Made by a program: the position numbers and the translations under genes. This document shows positions 51,659-59,759 of a stretch of 64,000 nt of DNA, piece by piece (position 1 is the stretch's first letter; the number at the start of each line of letters is the position of its first letter). Source of the DNA: JBGAPH01 sp046349955. Its GTDB lineage: Bacteria; Planctomycetota; Planctomycetia; Pirellulales; JBGAPH01. The notes beneath the pieces were generated by a model, which saw nothing but the letters and a program-made list of their open reading frames with translations, had not been told where the DNA came from and did no database searches. The stretch spans positions 8,828 through 72,827 of the forward strand of contig JAXMBI010000034.1 of NCBI GenBank assembly GCA_046349955.1, written 5' to 3'.

Positions 51659-53356
51659 ATGCAACGTCCCGCCGCCCCGGCGCTGACCGACCCGACCCGC
51701 GCCGCCCCCTGGTCGTCGGCGGTCTCCGATATGTCGATCGGCCAGTACCTCATCCGCCGGCTGCAGGACTACGGCATCGCCCACGTCTTCGGCATTCCAG
51801 GCGACTACATCCTGTCCTTCTATTCCCTCCTCGAGCAGAGCCCGATCGACGTTGTCGGCTGCACACGCGAAGACTGCGCTGGGTTCGCCGCCGACGCCTA
51901 TGCCCGCGTCCACGGGATGGGGGCCGTGTGCGTGACCTACTGCGTGGGGGGCTTGAGCCTCTGCAATTCGATCGCCGGGGCCTATGCCGAAAAGTCGCCG
52001 GTGGTGGTGATCACCGGGGCGCCGGGCTTGCGCGAGCGGGTGAACAACCCCCTGCTTCACCACCGGGTGCGCGACTTCCGCACCCAGTTCGAGGTCTTCG
52101 AGAAGATCTGCGGCGCGTGTTGCGAACTAAGCGACCCCAACACCGCTTTCCGCGAGATCGACCGCGTGCTCGACTCCGCGGCCCGCTTCAAGCGCCCCGT
52201 CTACATCGAGATCCCGCGCGACATGGTGGGCGTGGTGCCGGCGTATCCGCACCGCTTTCAAGAAGCCACCGTGCAAAGCGATCCCGACGCCTTGCGCGAG
52301 GCAGTGGCCGAGGCGAGCCGCTGGATCAACGGCTGCGAGCGCCCCGTGATCGTGGCCGGCGTCGAAATCCACCGCTTCGGACTGCAAGACGCCGTACTCG
52401 AACTGGCCGAAACGTCGCAGATCCCCATGTCGGCCACGATCCTCGGCAAGAGTGTCGTGCCGGAAATCCACCCGCTTTATGTCGGGCTGTACGAAGGGGC
52501 CATGGGGCGCGAAGAGGTGACGCGGTTCGTCGAAGAGAGCGACTGCGTGATCCTGCTCGGCACCTTTATGACCGACATCAACCTCGGCATCTTCACGGCG
52601 AATCTCGACCCAGGCAAATGCATTTACGCCACGAGCGAGCAGCTCCGCATCCGGCATCACCACTTCCACAACGTGCAACTCGGCGACTTCATCCGCGAGC
52701 TTTCGGCCACGCGGCCGCAGCCGCCGCGGCGGCCGGTGCCGCCGAACCCGAACGTCGGGATTGGCTCGTTCGAACTGCGGCCGGAAGCGCCGATCACCAT
52801 TTCGCGGGTCATCGCCCGGCTCAACCAGTCGCTCGATGACGACCTGGTGGTGATCGCCGACATCGGCGACTCGCTGTTCGCGGCCACCGAGCTCGTCACC
52901 CACGGCCGCAGCGAGTTCTTGAGCCCGGCCTACTACACGTCGATGGGTTTCTCGATTCCCGCCACGCTGGGGGTGGAGGCCGCCAAGCCCGAATCGCGGA
53001 CGATCGTGATCGTCGGCGACGGGGCGTTTCAGATGACCGGGATGGAGCTCTCTACGATCGTCCGCCGCAAGTACTGCCCGATCGTGATCATCCTCGACAA
53101 CAAGGGGTACGGCACCGAGCGGTTCCTGCATCCCGGCAACTTCAACGACATCCACCCCTGGCACTACTACAAGCTCCCCGAAGTGTTGGGGGGCGGGCAC
53201 GGCTGCCAGGTGTGGAGCGAAGGCGAGTTCGACCGGGCACTGAGCGACGCGCTGGCCGACAAGAGCCAGCTGCGGATTATCCAGGTCCATCTGCCGGAAA
53301 CCGATTGCAGCCACGCCCTGCACCGGTTGGCGGCGAAGCTGAGCAAGAGTGTCTAG
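51659..53356 (+). CDS. Thiamine diphosphate-dependent 2-keto acid decarboxylase (pyruvate/indolepyruvate type)
   Basis: A cytoplasmic enzyme of 565 residues that probably decarboxylates a 2-keto acid to an aldehyde. The N-terminal ThDP domain contains GIPGDYILSFYSLLEQ, the catalytic Glu in REDCAGFAADAYAR, and the pair of His in LLHHRVRDF, matching the PDC/IPDC subgroup. The C-terminal domain has VGDGAFQMTGMELSTIVRRK and LDNKGYGTERF, the ThDP-Mg binding GDG and N motifs. ATG 51659 is favoured because GGAG lies 10 bases upstream; ATG 51638 is also open. Substrate (pyruvate, indolepyruvate or phenylpyruvate) is undetermined. No alcohol dehydrogenase gene is adjacent. Confidence 0.88.
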   Translation: MQRPAAPALTDPTRAAPWSSAVSDMSIGQYLIRRLQDYGIAHVFGIPGDYILSFYSLLEQSPIDVVGCTREDCAGFAADAYARVHGMGAVCVTYCVGGLSLCNSIAGAYAEKSPVVVITGAPGLRERVNNPLLHHRVRDFRTQFEVFEKICGACCELSDPNTAFREIDRVLDSAARFKRPVYIEIPRDMVGVVPAYPHRFQEATVQSDPDALREAVAEASRWINGCERPVIVAGVEIHRFGLQDAVLELAETSQIPMSATILGKSVVPEIHPLYVGLYEGAMGREEVTRFVEESDCVILLGTFMTDINLGIFTANLDPGKCIYATSEQLRIRHHHFHNVQLGDFIRELSATRPQPPRRPVPPNPNVGIGSFELRPEAPITISRVIARLNQSLDDDLVVIADIGDSLFAATELVTHGRSEFLSPAYYTSMGFSIPATLGVEAAKPESRTIVIVGDGAFQMTGMELSTIVRRKYCPIVIILDNKGYGTERFLHPGNFNDIHPWHYYKLPEVLGGGHGCQVWSEGEFDRALSDALADKSQLRIIQVHLPETDCSHALHRLAAKLSKSV

Positions 53357-53415
53357 CGGCCGGGTCGGCGCGAACAGTTCCTAAAGGGAACCGGCCAACC
53401 ACAGCGCATGAAAAA

Positions 53416-53485
53416 GCCGCGCGGATGGGGCAGGAATCCGCGCGGCGTAATGCGACCGCACGGCGGGGCAGGAATCCGTGCGGCA
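53416..53485 (+). terminator. Tandem hairpins after the decarboxylase gene
   Basis: GCCGCGCGGA/TCCGCGCGGC (53416-53446) and CCGCACGG/CCGTGCGG (53456-53483) are two stems sharing the core GGGGCAGGAATCCG. They follow the stop by 60 bases and may end transcription. The rest of 53357-53795 contains no gene that I can support. Confidence 0.5.
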
Positions 53486-53795
53486 CGACTCTTAGCCTAA
53501 TGGCCCCCCATCTGGGAAACAAGGGTTTGCCGCAGATTTTCCAGACGACCAGATTCGCTCTGCCGCTGGAGGTCTCGCGTAGAGATTGGTGGGCTCGCCG
53601 CCGCGCGCGTGCTGAGCGACGCCGCGCGCTCAAAACCGCGGCGTTTTTCCGGGGTTTGTTAACGAACCGTCACACGCGGCCGGACGCACTTCCCTTGGCT
53701 TGCCCGGGCATAGTCTGCACCGTAAGCTATGTTGAACGTTCCGCCCTGCCTGAGCCGGATAAACGGCCCTCACCTTTCCGCGCAGGAAATCCCAG

Positions 53796-56150
53796 ATGCC
53801 GCTTCGCTTGCGCAGCGCTGTTTCCCTTTCGTTGGCCCTGCTCGTCGGGTCGTTGTTGGCAGTGGCCCCCAGCTTGGCGGCGCCCGCTCCTTCGCCGTCG
53901 ACCAAGTCCGCCAAGTCAGCCGCTGACCCGCTCGATTGGCCCAACTGGCGGGGCCCCGAGCAGAATCGCGTTTCGCGCGAGAAGAACCTGCCTGAGAAGT
54001 TCGATCCCGAGAAGGGGGAGGCAGGCAACCTGCTCTGGAAGAGCGCCGAGGCGGCCGGCATTTCGACCCCGATCGTGATGCGGGGCAAGCTCTACACGCT
54101 GGTGCGCCACGCCCCCGATTCGCCCCGCGAGGCGGAAAAGGTCGTTTGCCTTGACGCCGCGACGGGCGAGAAGCTCTGGGAACACGTTTTCAATGTCTAC
54201 CTCTCCGACGTACCGGCCGAGCGCGTGGGCTGGTCGAGCGTCGTCGGCGATCCCACGACCGGCCGCGTCTACGCCCAGGGGGTGTGCGGCTACTTCGCCT
54301 GTCTCGAGGGAGACACCGGCAAGCCCGTGTGGACGAAGTCGTTGCACGAAGAGTTCGGCCTGCTCAGCACGTATGGCGGCCGCACGAACTTCCCGCTCGT
54401 GTTCGAAGACCTGGTGATCGTTTCCGGGGTGATGACCAACTGGGGCGAGCAGGCGGTGCCCGCCCATCGCATGCTGGGCCTGAAGAAGGACACCGGCGAA
54501 GTCGTGTGGTTCAACGGCACGCAGCTTCGCCCGGAAGACACGACCTATAGCACGCCGGCCATCGGCGTCGTCAACGGCCAGCAGATCATGGTGTTTGGCT
54601 CCGGCGATGGCGGCGTGTGGGCCCTGCAGCCCCGCACCGGGAAACCGCTGTGGTGTTTCCAGCTTTCCATCCGCGGCAACGACGCCTCGCCCGTGATCGA
54701 CGACAACGTTGTCTACATGGGGACGAGCGAAGAGAATTTTGGCGACAGCACGATGGGCTCGGTGCTGGCGATCAATCCGTTGGCCGCCCCCGACCCCAAC
54801 GGCAAGAAGATCGTGTCGACCGGCGGCCAGACCGTGCCCAACATCACGGGCACCGGCGAGATCTGGCGGGTCCGCGAACGGATGGTGGGCAAGTGCTCGC
54901 TCTGCGTCGTCGACGACCCCAAGTTCGGCAAGCGCGTGTACGCCGCCGACATGGGGGGCAAGCTCTATGTGATCGACGCCAAGACGGGTGAGGACGTCTG
55001 CAAGCCGGTCAAGCTGATCGGCACGATCATGCGTTCGAGCCCTCTCTATGCCGACGGCAAGCTCTACCTCACGACCACCAGCGGCTGGCACGTGCTCGAG
55101 CCGACCGCGAGCGGCGTCAAGTTTCTGCAGAAGCTGCGGCTCAGCGAGCAAGACGAAGTGTCGGCCTCGCCGGTCGTGTCGCACGGCCGCATCTATCTGA
55201 ACACACTCTCGAACCTGTACTGCATCGGCGTGAAGGACCAGCAGCCCTCGGCCGATCCGCTGCCGGCGCCGCCGGCCGAAAAGCCGGCCTCGGCCGATGC
55301 GAAGGCCGCGCTGCTCGAGATCGCTCCGGCCGAGCAGTTGATCGGCCCCGCCGACAAGCTGACGTTCAAGCCGAAGTTCTTCAATGCCGAGGGGCAAGAA
55401 GTTGCCGCGGCCGATCCTGTGAAGTTCGCCCTGCAAGGCCCTGGCTCGATCGACGACAACGGCGTCTATACGCCTGATCCCAAGGCCGGGCACGCCGGAG
55501 TCATTGTCACCGCTAGGGCGGGCGACCTCAGCGGTGTGGCGCGGGTGCGCGTGGTGCCCCCCTTGCCCTGGAAGTTCGATTTCGACGCCACGCCGCTGAG
55601 CGGCCCCAAGATGGTGGGCGAAGCGCCCCTCACTTGGATCGGCGCCCGCCACAGGCACGTGGTGCGCGACGTCGACGGCCAGCGCGTGCTGGTGAAGATC
55701 ACCACCATCCCCAAGGGGACCCGCAGCCAAAGTTGGATGGGCCAGCCGGGCATGCACGACTACACGGTCCAGGCCGACGTGCGCGGCGCACGGACCAACA
55801 ACAAACTGCCGGACATTGGCCTGATCGCCCAGGGCTACATTCTCGACCTGATGGGTGAAGCGCAGCAATTGCAGATTCGCACCTGGAGCGCCACGCTGCG
55901 GAACGCTAAGTCGATTCCCTTCAAGTGGGAGCCGAACGTCTGGTACACCACCAAGCTGCGGGCCGAGGCCCTGGGAGACAAGGCCGTGCTCAAGGGCAAG
56001 GTCTGGAAACGCGGCGAGCCGGAGCCCAAGGAATGGCTGATCGAGGCGGTCGATGAATCGCCCAACCTCACCGGCAGCCCCGGCCTGTTCGGCAACGCCC
56101 AGGTCGCGGAAATCTACATCGACAACGTGAGCGTGACGCCCAACGACTAG
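53796..56150 (+). CDS. Exported PQQ-like beta-propeller protein with C-terminal beta domain
   Basis: A 784-residue exported protein with a signal peptide (about 1-28, cleavage after SLAA). A propeller (about 45-485) begins DWPNWRGPEQNRVS and contains blades such as VCLDAATGEKLWEHVF, QPRTGKPLWCFQL and YVIDAKTGEDVC. A beta-rich C-terminal region (about 520-780) includes a LamG/concanavalin-like segment, DFDATPLSGPKMVGEAPLTW. It could bind a surface ligand or polysaccharide. AGGAAA lies about 8 bases before ATG. It is the first gene of a unit with the next propeller (92 bp) and the receiver gene (2 bp). Confidence 0.83.
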   Translation: MPLRLRSAVSLSLALLVGSLLAVAPSLAAPAPSPSTKSAKSAADPLDWPNWRGPEQNRVSREKNLPEKFDPEKGEAGNLLWKSAEAAGISTPIVMRGKLYTLVRHAPDSPREAEKVVCLDAATGEKLWEHVFNVYLSDVPAERVGWSSVVGDPTTGRVYAQGVCGYFACLEGDTGKPVWTKSLHEEFGLLSTYGGRTNFPLVFEDLVIVSGVMTNWGEQAVPAHRMLGLKKDTGEVVWFNGTQLRPEDTTYSTPAIGVVNGQQIMVFGSGDGGVWALQPRTGKPLWCFQLSIRGNDASPVIDDNVVYMGTSEENFGDSTMGSVLAINPLAAPDPNGKKIVSTGGQTVPNITGTGEIWRVRERMVGKCSLCVVDDPKFGKRVYAADMGGKLYVIDAKTGEDVCKPVKLIGTIMRSSPLYADGKLYLTTTSGWHVLEPTASGVKFLQKLRLSEQDEVSASPVVSHGRIYLNTLSNLYCIGVKDQQPSADPLPAPPAEKPASADAKAALLEIAPAEQLIGPADKLTFKPKFFNAEGQEVAAADPVKFALQGPGSIDDNGVYTPDPKAGHAGVIVTARAGDLSGVARVRVVPPLPWKFDFDATPLSGPKMVGEAPLTWIGARHRHVVRDVDGQRVLVKITTIPKGTRSQSWMGQPGMHDYTVQADVRGARTNNKLPDIGLIAQGYILDLMGEAQQLQIRTWSATLRNAKSIPFKWEPNVWYTTKLRAEALGDKAVLKGKVWKRGEPEPKEWLIEAVDESPNLTGSPGLFGNAQVAEIYIDNVSVTPND

Positions 56151-56242
56151 TTCGTCGGCGAGCGCGATGCCCTGGTTGCCGAACGCCGCGGGGCTCGGCG
56201 ACGACAAAGTACACTCGACTATCCTCACCGGATTTCGCATTT

Positions 56243-57952
56243 ATGACCCGTTCGCTCCGCTCCTGGTCGCTGACCGTGTTGGCCAGCGCCGTCACCCTCT
56301 CGCCCCTCTCGCTTTTGGCCGTGCGGGCAGACGACGCGGCCAAGACCTCGCCCAAGGGCGACGCCGCCCTGGTGCGTCCCGGCGACTGGAACCAGTGGGC
56401 CGGCTCGCCGGCGCGCAACAACGTGGCCGAGGCGACCGATCTGCCCATCGAATGGGAAATCGGCGGCTTCGACCGCAAGACGGGCGCGTGGAAGAAGGAC
56501 AGCGCCCAGAATGTTCTCTGGGTGTCGGCCCTGGGCTCGCAGAGCTATGGCAACCCCGTGGTCGCCAATGGCAAGGTCTACGTCGGCAGCAACAACGGCC
56601 ACGGCTACATCAAGCGCTACCCGGCCAACGTCGATCTCGGCGTGTTGCTGTGCTTCGACGAGAAGGACGGCAAGTTCCTCTGGCAGCACTCGAGCGAGAA
56701 GTTGCCCACCGGCCGCGTCCACGACTGGCCGCTCCAGGGCATTTGCTGTGCTCCGCTCGTCGAAGGCAAGCGGCTGTGGTTCGTCACCAGCCGGGGCGAG
56801 GTCCGCTGCCTCGACACCGAGGGCTTCCGCGACGGCGAAAACAACGGCCCCTTCAAAGACGAGGTCTCGACCGAGGAGAACGAGGCCGACGTTATTTGGT
56901 CGGTCGACATGATGAAGGACCTGGGCGTCTCGCAGCACAACATGTGCAGTTGCTCGGTCACGGCCGTGGGGGACAAGCTGTTCGTCAACACCTCGAACGG
57001 CGTCGACGAGTCGCACATCAACATTCCGGCCCCCGGCGCGCCGTCCTTCATTTGCCTCGACAAGAACACGGGCAAGCTCCTCTGGAAAGACGGCTCCCCC
57101 GGCACGAACGTGCTGCACGGTCAATGGTCGAGCCCCGGCTACGGCGTCTTCAAGGGGCAGGCCCAGGTGCTCTTCGGCGGCGGCGACGGTTGGCTCTATA
57201 GCTTCGATCCGGCCGGCAACCCAGACGGCACGGCCAAGCTGCTGTGGAAGTTCGACTGCAATCCCAAGGAATCGAAGTACGCCCTCGGCGGCCGCGCGGA
57301 CCGCAACCACCTGATCGGCACGCCCGTCGTCTACAACGATCTGGTCTACATCGCCGTGGGCGAAGATCCCGAGCACGGCGAAGGCGTGGGCCACCTGTGG
57401 TGCATCGATCCCCTCAAGAAGCTCGACGGCAGCGACGTCAGCCCCGAGTTGGCGTTCAACGTCAGCGATCTCAGCAAGCCGCTGCCGCCGCGGCGGATGC
57501 AGAACGTGATCAAAGAGCAGGGCGAAGTCGCCCGGCCGAACCCGAATTCGGCGGCCATCTGGCACTACCCCGGCTTCGACGCTGACGGCGACGGCAAGTT
57601 GGCCTTCGAGGAGACCATGCACCGCACCTGCGGCACGGTGGTCATCAAGGACGACTTGCTGTTCATCGCCGACTTCAGCGGCCTCGTGCATTGCCTCGAC
57701 GCCAAAACCGGCAAGCCCCACTGGACGCACGACATGCTGGCCGCCTCGTGGGGTTCCGGCCTCATTGTCGATGGCAAGGTCTACATCGGCGACGAGGACG
57801 GCGACGTGACGATCTTCGCCCTCAGCCCCAAGCTCGAGGTGCTGGGCGAGGTGAGCATGGGCAACTCGGTGTACACCACGCCCGTGGTGGCGAACGGCAA
57901 GTTGTTCATCGCCAACAAGACCCACATCTTCGCGATCGGCGCGGCGGAGTAG
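56243..57952 (+). CDS. Exported PQQ-like beta-propeller protein
   Basis: A 569-residue exported protein with a signal peptide (about 1-28) and a propeller from about 45 to the end. Blades with the WxWxG-like pattern are recognisable: WNQWAGSPARNNVAEATD, LLCFDEKDGKFLWQH, ICLDKNTGKLLWKDG and HCLDAKTGKPHWTHD. No quinone-binding residues could be assigned. It shares its general plan with the protein encoded 92 bp upstream but is not an obvious recent duplicate. It is followed after 2 bp by the receiver protein gene, so the three genes are probably one transcript. Confidence 0.83.
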   Translation: MTRSLRSWSLTVLASAVTLSPLSLLAVRADDAAKTSPKGDAALVRPGDWNQWAGSPARNNVAEATDLPIEWEIGGFDRKTGAWKKDSAQNVLWVSALGSQSYGNPVVANGKVYVGSNNGHGYIKRYPANVDLGVLLCFDEKDGKFLWQHSSEKLPTGRVHDWPLQGICCAPLVEGKRLWFVTSRGEVRCLDTEGFRDGENNGPFKDEVSTEENEADVIWSVDMMKDLGVSQHNMCSCSVTAVGDKLFVNTSNGVDESHINIPAPGAPSFICLDKNTGKLLWKDGSPGTNVLHGQWSSPGYGVFKGQAQVLFGGGDGWLYSFDPAGNPDGTAKLLWKFDCNPKESKYALGGRADRNHLIGTPVVYNDLVYIAVGEDPEHGEGVGHLWCIDPLKKLDGSDVSPELAFNVSDLSKPLPPRRMQNVIKEQGEVARPNPNSAAIWHYPGFDADGDGKLAFEETMHRTCGTVVIKDDLLFIADFSGLVHCLDAKTGKPHWTHDMLAASWGSGLIVDGKVYIGDEDGDVTIFALSPKLEVLGEVSMGNSVYTTPVVANGKLFIANKTHIFAIGAAE

Positions 57953-57954
57953 CC

Positions 57955-58377
57955 GTGAGCGAGCGGGAGAACGCTGCGGCCGCGACCGCCCAGTCGGCGC
58001 GCAAGCGCGTGCTCGACGTCGGGCAGTGTCCGCCCGATCATTTCGCGCTCCGGCGGCTGCTCGAAGGGATGGGGGCCGAAGTTGTTCAGTCCCATACGCT
58101 GGCCGATACCGTGGCGCAGCTCCGCGCGGGTCGGTTCGACCTGGTGCTCATCAACCGCAAGCTCGACATCGACTATTCCGACGGAATGGTGATTCTCGAG
58201 CATCTCAAGCGGCACGCGGAAACGCGAGAGATTCCCGTGATGCTCGTGAGCAACTATCCCGAAGCCCAGGCGGAGGCCGTGGCCGCGGGGGCCGAGCCGG
58301 GCTTCGGCAAGGCGCAACTCGGCGCGGCGGAAACGCGCCAGCGGCTCGAGCGCGTGCTTGGCGGGCGGCCAGCGTAA
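57955..58377 (+). CDS. Degenerate receiver-domain protein, 140 residues
   Basis: The protein begins at GTG, 2 bases after the previous stop. It has the order and length of a CheY-like receiver: KRVLDVGQCPPDH, RFDLVLINRKLDIDYSDG, ILEHLKRHAETREIPVMLVS and GAEPGFGKAQLG. The residue expected to be the phosphorylated Asp is Asn (in LINRKL) and the N-terminal acidic pair is replaced by GQ, so normal phosphorylation is unlikely. The Lys in FGK is in the usual position. The last codons and stop (GGRPA, TAA) lie inside a REP-like repeat arm. It may act as a phosphorylation-independent adaptor. Confidence 0.8.
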   Translation: MSERENAAAATAQSARKRVLDVGQCPPDHFALRRLLEGMGAEVVQSHTLADTVAQLRAGRFDLVLINRKLDIDYSDGMVILEHLKRHAETREIPVMLVSNYPEAQAEAVAAGAEPGFGKAQLGAAETRQRLERVLGGRPA

Positions 58378-58396
58378 GCTGGCTGATTTACCACGG
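58361..58396. repeat. Half REP element overlapping the receiver gene's 3' end
   Basis: GCGGGCGGCCAGCGTAAGCT then GGCTGATTTACCACGG resembles the left arm of the units in the 32453-33127 array. The stop TAA of the receiver gene (58375-58377) is within it. The complementary right arm is missing here. Confidence 0.65.
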
Positions 58397-59759
58397 GATG
58401 GTTTCGCGTGCGCAAGCACCAACCCGCAGCGCAAGCAAAGAGACGGGAGCGCCGTTGGGCGCGCTGGTCATAAGTGCTGGCCTGCACTTGCAGACGTGCA
58501 GGGATCTGGCAAAGCCGCCTTGGTCGCGTGGCTCTCCGAGAGTACCTCTGCGCCATGGACGCTAATACTTCAGCCCCGGCCCGAGCGGGATCCGCTGGCA
58601 ACCCTGTGAAGCCTGAGCAGGATGCCTTCCGTGGCCAGCCGGACGGAAAATTCTGCAGATTCGTCGCGTCGGACGGAGCGGAGGCGACAATCAGGGGGTG
58701 CGGAGCCGCCTTCGGCTCTAGTCGGCCCTGGTCTAGCACGAAGTTTGAACGCGGTAGCCGGATTCCCGGCACGAGGATGGTTCCATGAGGCGGGCCCTGC
58801 GACGGCTGGCTCTCGGCCGAGGAGCGGCAGGCGATCCTCGACTTCCATGAGCGGCATCCGCTCGACGGCTATCGTCGCTTGGCCTACCGGCTGCTCGACG
58901 CCGGTGTAGTGGCCGCCAGCCCCTCGACGATCTATCGCGCGCTGAAGGCGGCCGGCCGGCTCGACTGTCGTTGGCAACGCCCCACGCGGAAGGGAACCGG
59001 CTTCGAGCGGCCGCAGGCGCCGCACGAGCCCTGCCCAGCGTCGATGATCGATGTCGCAGAGGTCAACGTTCCAAGGGTCTGGGATCCGAAACTCGAGGCA
59101 GAAGCCGACCGGCGGAAGACCGGACGGACGGTCGGATGACATTCTCGCGTGACCCACAACTGGCCGCGCGTTTCGCCGACGGCGTGATCGAGGGCATATG
59201 CCGCGCTGCGGGTCTGATGGAGCCCTGACACGGCTGGTCTGCTCGCGTCCGAGTCAAGCGCGGGCGCCACATTCCGGGAAGGGCCGAGAGGAGCGCGCTG
59301 GGCGCCTCTCGCAACTCGAGGGGCTCCACGCTGAGTCGCGGGGCGTTGGGGCGACACTGAGGGGATGCGGTGAAGTGATCGCGCTGATCGTCGAATCGAT
59401 ATGGCGCAGCTTCCCGTGCGGCAGCGAGACTCGGCTAGCTGCCCCCTGCCACAAGAACGCCGTCTCAAGCCGGACCGGATGGGAGTACCTGGCGAGGAAA
59501 TTCAGTTCGTGCGCAAACAATATGAGAGCCGGGGCTGGCGGTCGTCGGCGTTTGCAGGGACATGGGACTGGGCACCCAGCTGGCAGGTGACCGTTTTCGT
59601 CCGTAACTTGGATGGCCTGCGTCTGAGGGGCGCGGCGAACTTAGCTTCCTCGTTTAGCCATCGAGATTGCGATCGGCCTGCAAACGCGCGGCGCTGCCGC
59701 GGCGCCCCGCCCCCAACGCAGGCTCGAGGATTAGAGCGGCATCTGAGGTCCTGAGAGTG
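58397..59759. other. Decayed intergenic region, 1.36 kb
   Basis: This stretch has no gene that I can support apart from the transposase fragment at 58795-59073. Open frames in it are short, differ between frames and show no family pattern. A CCCGCAGCGCAAGCAA string near 58427 relates to the inverted repeat at 51014-51152. The region looks like the remains of insertions and deletions next to surface-protein genes. Confidence 0.5.
58795..59073 (+). pseudogene. Transposase fragment, IS3/IS481-like integrase type
   Basis: Translation of this frame gives DGWLSAEERQAILDFHERHP, then LDGYRRLAYRLLDAGVVA, SPSTIYRALKAAGRL and KGTGFERPQAPHEP. This is the helix-turn-helix region and the approach to the first catalytic Asp of a DDE transposase (IS3/IS481-like). 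The expected WHID-type motif is disrupted (PCPASMIDVAEVNV) and the remainder of the catalytic core is absent. No terminal inverted repeats were found. It is a dead fragment. Confidence 0.75.

Noticed and set aside
58795..59073. Active insertion sequence
   Set aside because: The catalytic core is missing, the first DDE motif is broken, and no terminal inverted repeats or target duplications were found.
59401..59754. A 117-codon open frame in the decayed region
   Set aside because: There is no family pattern and the codon use is unlike its neighbours.
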